Shown here: piece by piece, positions 7,401-10,000 of the stretch
Position numbering within the stretch: the stretch's first letter is position 1
Layout: each line of letters starts with the position of its first letter
Source of the DNA: Chloroflexota bacterium
Lineage (GTDB): Bacteria; Chloroflexota; Anaerolineae; Anaerolineales; Villigracilaceae
NCBI GenBank assembly: GCA_020217065.1
Contig: JAIWOB010000003.1
Span: forward strand, 1 to 10,000
Reading direction: 5' to 3'
DNA: 10,000 nucleotides
Made by a program: the position numbers and the translations under genes
Notes under the pieces: model-generated
Databases searched by the model: none
The model's input: the letters and a program-made list of their open reading frames with translations, nothing else
What the model was told of the DNA's origin: nothing

Positions 7401-7786
7401 TAGGTATCCCACGCGCCGCGAAGCAGCCCGGCAAACGCGCCCAGCGCCGCCGCGCCCACAGGTCCAAGCAGCCCCCCTCCCAAGAGCCAGGGGATGGCGG
7501 AAAAAACCATCAAAGCCGAACCCGGCGCATCGGCGGGCAGCCCCGGCAAAGGGCGAGCGGAAAGAGAGGCGAGCCTAACGCCGATAAACAGGCTGGTTAG
7601 CGGAGTCAAAACGAAGAAAACGAGAAAAAGCCCCCACATGCGTCCCGTCCACGCGGGCTGATACGTTTTCCAACGAAAGAGCGCGTAAAATAACGCTCCC
7701 AGCATGGATAACCATACAACCCAGCCCGCAGGGGTGGGCGTCGCCGGAAAGGCGATGCTCGACAGGAGCGTAAAGAGAAAACTCAT
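4484..7786 (-). CDS. Large membrane sensor histidine kinase (multi-TM, Cache-like, HAMP, GAF, PAS, HisKA, HATPase)
   Basis: A 1100-residue two-component sensor kinase. In order: an N-terminal block of about 6-7 hydrophobic helices (20-40, 50-71, 91-121, 132-145, 163-183, 204-231, 254-276); an outside-facing Cache-like sensor (about 280-518, with 'GGDGFLLDENGRIIYH' at 446-461); a TM helix (about 520-544); HAMP (about 545-597); GAF (about 605-750, ending 'LAGQAALAVANAHLY'); PAS (about 757-862); HisKA with phospho-acceptor His879 in 'SHDLRSPL'; and HATPase with N box 'NLVENAIKYT' (Asn996), G1 'DTGIGIP' (1024-1030), F box 'RLFEKFYR' (1036-1043) and G2 'GSGLGLA' (1054-1060). All catalytic motifs are intact. 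There is no receiver domain and no response regulator in the window, so it is an orphan kinase here. The N-terminal block recalls integral-membrane sensor modules of the MASE/5TMR type, but I cannot name the family. Adjacency to potassium genes hints at ionic or osmotic sensing, which is only inference. Confidence 0.95.
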   Translation of the reverse strand: MSFLFTLLSSIAFPATPTPAGWVVWLSMLGALFYALFRWKTYQPAWTGRMWGLFLVFFVLTPLTSLFIGVRLASLSARPLPGLPADAPGSALMVFSAIPWLLGGGLLGPVGAAALGAFAGLLRGAWDTYSLFSVIELAVLGAWFSVNTRQRFRTKAYAFLRQPFLSALLLIPFHVLFYVLSSLFTQWGVDASAPVTARLDFAISNAGVILLAFGGEALIGGVAAQIIATAFPAAWGGKQALVPSPGERSLESRFLFGVGTFISLLLLTLLIGDWIVAGQAARDMLQDRLSSASESAAQSVPFFLETGQNLAVQLASDPRLLTATGDELKSIIGLRIQAVPYFDQFFVLEAKDDHALIAGYPDSAVARFHLYPDEASGVLLAASGVLTQIYSIPPASVDDSSRVSFLVAIVDSEGQVRRILIGRTTLETNPLALPLVESINNMRDLGGDGFLLDENGRIIYHSDKTQLLTAYADQRGEKPQLYDSTAPDGTRQLVYYQPVIGRPWAVVLTVPAQKAQQLALNIAMPLSLMIIFLAVVAMVSLRVGLRVVTGSLQNLAAEANRIAQGSLDHPLQVDGVDEVGQLRRAFEQMRASLQARLNEINSLLQVSQGVASSLEMQDTVKPVLEAILSTGAGSVSVSLSPSILPDTFIELPSRFALGGDRYAHLDDQILTLAQNHEKLVIPNLNRSRELLLDPSLANPQALLAVALRRENRYYGVVWAGYEQPRMFSDSDVRFITTLAGQAALAVANAHLYLNAEASRRQLEAVLNSTPDPVLVTDHRNRILLANRAASAAIGQDADKSAGMETEKVVKLKPLLALLQGAGEHQSAEIILADKRTYLATASSVTVENRQIGRVCIMRDVTHFKELDAMKSEFVATVSHDLRSPLTLMRGYATMLEMVGELNEQQQGYVKKIISGVENMSRLVNNLLDLGRIDLGVGLQVEQVTVLDIIERVTSALQLQANQKNILLSVELAKDMPHAVEADQALLHQAVYNLVENAIKYTPQNGRVTIRTASKPNGLVFSIEDTGIGIPVEDQPRLFEKFYRGKQREARAQYGSGLGLAIVHSIAESHGGRVWVESVVGKGSVFHLQIPLAQPRETRGG

Positions 7787-7793
7787 CCCCCAA

Positions 7794-7799
7794 ATTATA
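7794..7799 (-). promoter_or_regulatory. -10 box immediately upstream of the kinase; likely leaderless start
   Basis: The minus strand reads TATAAT, then TTGGGGG, then the ATG at 7786. A transcript starting the usual 6-7 nt past the -10 box would begin at or next to the start codon, giving an mRNA with no leader. The GGGGG run touches the ATG, too close to act as a normal Shine-Dalgarno. The best -35 candidate (TTCCGT at 7816-7821, 16-bp spacer) is weak. Confidence 0.5.
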
Positions 7800-7806
7800 G
7801 CCGCAA

Positions 7807-7816
7807 TTCATGTGAA
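7807..7816. promoter_or_regulatory. Small dyad (TTCA-2-TGAA) in the kinase promoter
   Basis: An inverted repeat of two 4-bp arms around 2 nt, reading ttcatgtgaa on the plus strand, lies just upstream of the -10 box between the candidate -10 and -35 elements. It could be an operator half-site pair. Arms this short occur by chance, so the call is tentative. Confidence 0.2.
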
Positions 7817-7869
7817 CGGAATTACAAAAGTGTATGGGAAGGTCGTTTTACCGAGGGCGGGAACGTCGT

Positions 7870-8553
7870 TTATTTACACAACGCGATGACGCGGTCGAAC
7901 ACTTGTTCGGCGGTGAGTTCGTCCGAATTAATGACGACAGCGTCGGGGGCCGGACGCAGCGGGGCGACGGCGCGGGTGGAATCGATTCGGTCACGCTCGA
8001 CGACTCTTTTCAAAATATCTTCGTAGTCGGCTTTTTCGCCGCGCGCAATCAGTTCGTCGTAGCGGCGCCGGGCGCGCTCCTGAGGGCTGGCGTCCAGGTA
8101 GATTTTGAGGTCGGCTTCGGGCAGCACCACGGTGCCAATATCGCGCCCTACCATAACCACCTTGCCGCGCAGTCCAATGCGGCGCTGCTGGGCTGATAAC
8201 GCTTTACGCACGCCGGCGTAAGCGGAAATTACGGAGACGTTTGCGTCCACTTCGGCGTTCCGCATATCCCAAGTGACGTCTCTTCCGCCCAGCGTCACGT
8301 CGCAGGAGCGTCCGTCGGGCTTGGAAGGCGGGCGAATGTCTATCTGCGCTTTCTCCGCAAGCTCGGTGATGGCGGCTTCATCCTGTAAATTCATGTCGCG
8401 CTGAAGAGCCATCCAGGCGACTGCGCGGTACATGACGCCCGTGTCGAAGAAAAGATACCCCAACGCGTCGGCAAGGGTTCGCCCAAGGGTGGATTTCCCC
8501 GAGGCGGCGGGACCGTCGAGGGCGATGATGGAAGGAGGAGTTTTGTTTGTCAT
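7870..8553 (-). CDS. cmk: Cytidylate kinase
   Basis: A 227-residue P-loop NMP kinase that phosphorylates CMP and dCMP from ATP in the cytosol, serving pyrimidine nucleotide recycling. Seen in sequence: the Walker A loop 'GPAASGKST' (14-22), the 'DTGVMYRA' motif (37-44) that shapes the NMP site, 'VSVISAYAGVR' (106-116), 'GRDIGT' (136-141) followed by 'DLKIYLDAS' (148-156), the Arg-rich lid 'ERARRRYDEL' (159-168), and 'RDRIDSTRAVAPL' (187-199), the CMP-contacting signature. Length matches bacterial Cmk. The start at 8553 puts 13 residues before the P-loop, which is normal, but no Shine-Dalgarno precedes it. It lies 32 bp downstream of the membrane protein gene, possibly in one transcript. In many genomes cmk neighbours rpsA, der or plsC; none is present here. 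Confidence 0.96.
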   Translation of the reverse strand: MTNKTPPSIIALDGPAASGKSTLGRTLADALGYLFFDTGVMYRAVAWMALQRDMNLQDEAAITELAEKAQIDIRPPSKPDGRSCDVTLGGRDVTWDMRNAEVDANVSVISAYAGVRKALSAQQRRIGLRGKVVMVGRDIGTVVLPEADLKIYLDASPQERARRRYDELIARGEKADYEDILKRVVERDRIDSTRAVAPLRPAPDAVVINSDELTAEQVFDRVIALCK

Positions 8554-8585
8554 ATCGAGTTGATGAATTGCGCTGCAAATACGGT

Positions 8586-10000
8586 TCAGCGCGGAGAATT
8601 AATGAAGAGGTCGTCGCGCACCCAAAGAATAATGGTTTCGCCGCTGGCTGGCATCTGACGCAGGACGGTCCAACGCGCCCAGTCCGCAGGCACAGTAACG
8701 TCCCACAAAGGGGTCTGCCGCCAGGCAAAGTCTTGTCCGCGATAGGCGAAAGAAAGGGCGGGGTCGTCTTGAAGCGGCGTTATCACAATTTCGGGAGCGC
8801 TGGCGCTATCGAGGGATTGAACGACAGAAACGGGTCTTTCGCGCAGAAGCCACTCAAGAGCGGGGGAATCCAGGCCGGCGATGGTCACAGCCGCAGCATG
8901 GTCGTCGCCCAAGCCCCACTCGGAAACGTCGCTGACGGTCGCTTCAAGCAATCGGGCGTGGACGGGCTGGTCGGGCAGCCACCACAATTCGGGAAAATTC
9001 GCTCCCCGCAAACCTGCCGCGCCAACCGCGCCGCCAACGCCGAGGGGCGTCAACGCCAGGACGAGTCCCCAAATACAACCCAAACGCGCAACGCGGATAG
9101 ACCAGCCCGCCGCCGCTAAAACAAGGCTCATGATTAAGAGGAAAAGAGACCCAAATAAAAGCCAGAGGCGCAAAAGGTATTCGCGGGAATTGACGGGCAA
9201 AATCGCCAAGCCGGCAAAATCAAGCCAGGCAAAAGTCCAGATAAAGACGGTGAGAAAAACCGCCCCTATCGTGGCGCGGCGTTCTTCAGGGAAAATGTCG
9301 AGGCTGCGGATGAGTTCGAGAGCCGCCAGCGCCCAAAGGGGAATCAACGCCCAGGCAAGGTCTTCAATGCGGCGGGAAGGGTTGACAATCGCAAGAAGCA
9401 GGGCTGCAAGAAACCAAACGCCAAGCGGGAGGATGCGGCGGCTGCCGTTCTTCCAGCCGCGAAAAACGGCGAGAACGGCAAGCAAAACGCCAAGCGGTTG
9501 ATAAATCAAGAGAGAAAAGAGAAGCCTGCCGGCGGAGATGGAGGAAGCGCCCAGCCAACTTTGAACAAAAGCGGGAATTGACGCAAGCGCGGCGCTTAAT
9601 CCGCTGGGGACAAGAAAGAAGAGGGAACCGGCAAGCAGAAAAGCGGCAAGAAAGGGAAGAAGAAAGGGTTGAGGGTTGAAGGTTGAAAGTTGAGGGCGGT
9701 TGAAGCGAAGCAGGCGCAGGGCGACCCAGACCATGACGAAAACGAGCAGCCCGCCCCAGATGGAAGGTCCGCTGAGGAGGGCAAAGGCGGCAAAGACGGC
9801 GGCAAGGGCGGTTTTGCCGCGAAGGTAAAAACCAAGCGCGGCAAACGGGAAGACGATGGCAAGGATGGGACTGGCAACCTGCCGCGAGAGGGCAACCAGC
9901 CCCGGGTCGAGGGCGAGGAAGAACGCAAGGACCACCGCAGCGCGGGGCTTGAGCCAGTCGGCAAAAAAAGAGGGAACAAGGACAAACAGGCTTCCCGCCA
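8586..10000 (-). CDS. Multi-pass membrane protein, possible GT-C glycosyltransferase; 5' end beyond window
   Basis: The frame is open from position 10000 to the TGA at 8586, giving about 470 visible residues without the N-terminus. A GTG at 9935 is an internal valine, not necessarily a start: 21 further in-frame codons lie upstream without a stop. There are about ten hydrophobic helices, then a non-membrane C-terminal region of about 130 residues beginning near 'AAGLRGANFPELWWLPDQ' and ending 'DDLFINSPR'. That layout, helices followed by a periplasm-facing soluble tail, is common in GT-C and oligosaccharyltransferase-like proteins. No catalytic motif is visible because the N-terminal loop is outside the window. 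It resembles the protein at the left edge in helix-rich composition and in an Arg-containing loop before a helix ('DPGLVALSRQVASP'), but I cannot prove homology. A heptamer minisatellite interrupts a loop between helices. The CDS is firm; the function is tentative. Confidence 0.75.
   Translation of the reverse strand, partial: AGSLFVLVPSFFADWLKPRAAVVLAFFLALDPGLVALSRQVASPILAIVFPFAALGFYLRGKTALAAVFAAFALLSGPSIWGGLLVFVMVWVALRLLRFNRPQLSTFNPQPFLLPFLAAFLLAGSLFFLVPSGLSAALASIPAFVQSWLGASSISAGRLLFSLLIYQPLGVLLAVLAVFRGWKNGSRRILPLGVWFLAALLLAIVNPSRRIEDLAWALIPLWALAALELIRSLDIFPEERRATIGAVFLTVFIWTFAWLDFAGLAILPVNSREYLLRLWLLFGSLFLLIMSLVLAAAGWSIRVARLGCIWGLVLALTPLGVGGAVGAAGLRGANFPELWWLPDQPVHARLLEATVSDVSEWGLGDDHAAAVTIAGLDSPALEWLLRERPVSVVQSLDSASAPEIVITPLQDDPALSFAYRGQDFAWRQTPLWDVTVPADWARWTVLRQMPASGETIILWVRDDLFINSPR
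9666..9693 (-). repeat. Heptanucleotide tandem repeat inside a membrane-protein gene
   Basis: On the plus strand four consecutive 7-bp units read gggttga, gggttga, aggttga and aagttga. A further ggttga follows at 9698-9703 after an interruption. On the coding strand this is a TCAACYY-type heptamer. Because 7 is not a multiple of 3 the units are read in rotating frames, giving 'NRPQLSTFNPQPF' in a loop between hydrophobic segments. Confidence 0.85.

Larger units (their letters stand above)
7787..7869. other. 83-bp spacer between cmk and the kinase gene
   Basis: This holds the -10 box and a dyad described separately. No terminator hairpin for cmk is visible, so readthrough from cmk into the kinase remains possible alongside the local promoter. 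Confidence 0.5.

Noticed and set aside
6680..7600. 306-codon plus-strand open frame
   Set aside because: It is fully antisense to the TM and Cache-like region of the histidine kinase, is rich in Gly/Arg/Gln/Lys with no recognizable fold, and is the expected shadow of a G+C-rich gene.
1063..8553. Three proteins of exactly 227 residues (two TrkA-like and Cmk)
   Set aside because: For the TrkA pair the equality fits duplication; Cmk is unrelated and its matching length is coincidence.
1..10000. CRISPR array, tRNA/rRNA genes, insertion sequence or prophage
   Set aside because: No spaced direct repeats, transposase or integrase frames, terminal inverted repeats or tRNA-like cloverleaf sequences were seen on either strand.

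Overview
The window reads as a bacterial chromosome segment of about 55-57% G+C (estimated by eye). Every credible gene lies on the minus strand, so gene order runs from high to low coordinates. The style of the genes suggests a Chloroflexota bacterium, probably class Anaerolineae: lipid-linked-sugar-type glycosyltransferases, a KimA-like permease followed by single-domain TrkA proteins, and a heptamer minisatellite in a coding region. No rRNA or marker gene fixes the taxon, so this is an inference.

Layout from right to left. (1) 10000-8586: the C-terminal part of a multi-pass membrane protein, probably a GT-C type glycosyltransferase, cut by the window edge. (2) 8553-7870: cytidylate kinase (cmk). 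(3) 7786-4484: a 1100-residue membrane histidine kinase with an N-terminal multi-TM block, a Cache-like sensor, HAMP, GAF, PAS, HisKA and HATPase domains. It has no response regulator beside it, and a -10 box sits so close to its ATG that the mRNA may be leaderless. (4) 4408-2441: a KimA-type APC superfamily transporter with a cytosolic C-terminal domain. (5) and (6) 2431-1748 and 1746-1063: two single-RCK TrkA-like regulators of exactly equal length, packed behind the transporter with 9 bp and 1 bp gaps and strong Shine-Dalgarno sequences. (7) A perfect 11-bp hairpin. (8) 1012-1: the N-terminal part of a second GT-C-like membrane protein, cut by the left edge.

The most interesting unit is the compact kimA-trkA-trkA cluster. 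RCK proteins normally gate Trk/Ktr/Kch-type potassium channels. Here they are co-transcribed with an unrelated APC-fold potassium symporter that keeps, at matching spacing, the residues I recall as K+ ligands in Bacillus subtilis KimA. This suggests a potassium uptake system in which nucleotide-binding RCK subunits regulate a KimA-type carrier. The large orphan kinase directly upstream could belong to the same osmotic or ionic response, but nothing in the sequence proves that.

The two edge genes have no complete ORF inside the window. They were found by reading the open minus-strand frames out to positions 1 and 10000. The remaining long open frames, mostly on the plus strand, are antisense or out-of-frame shadows of these genes.
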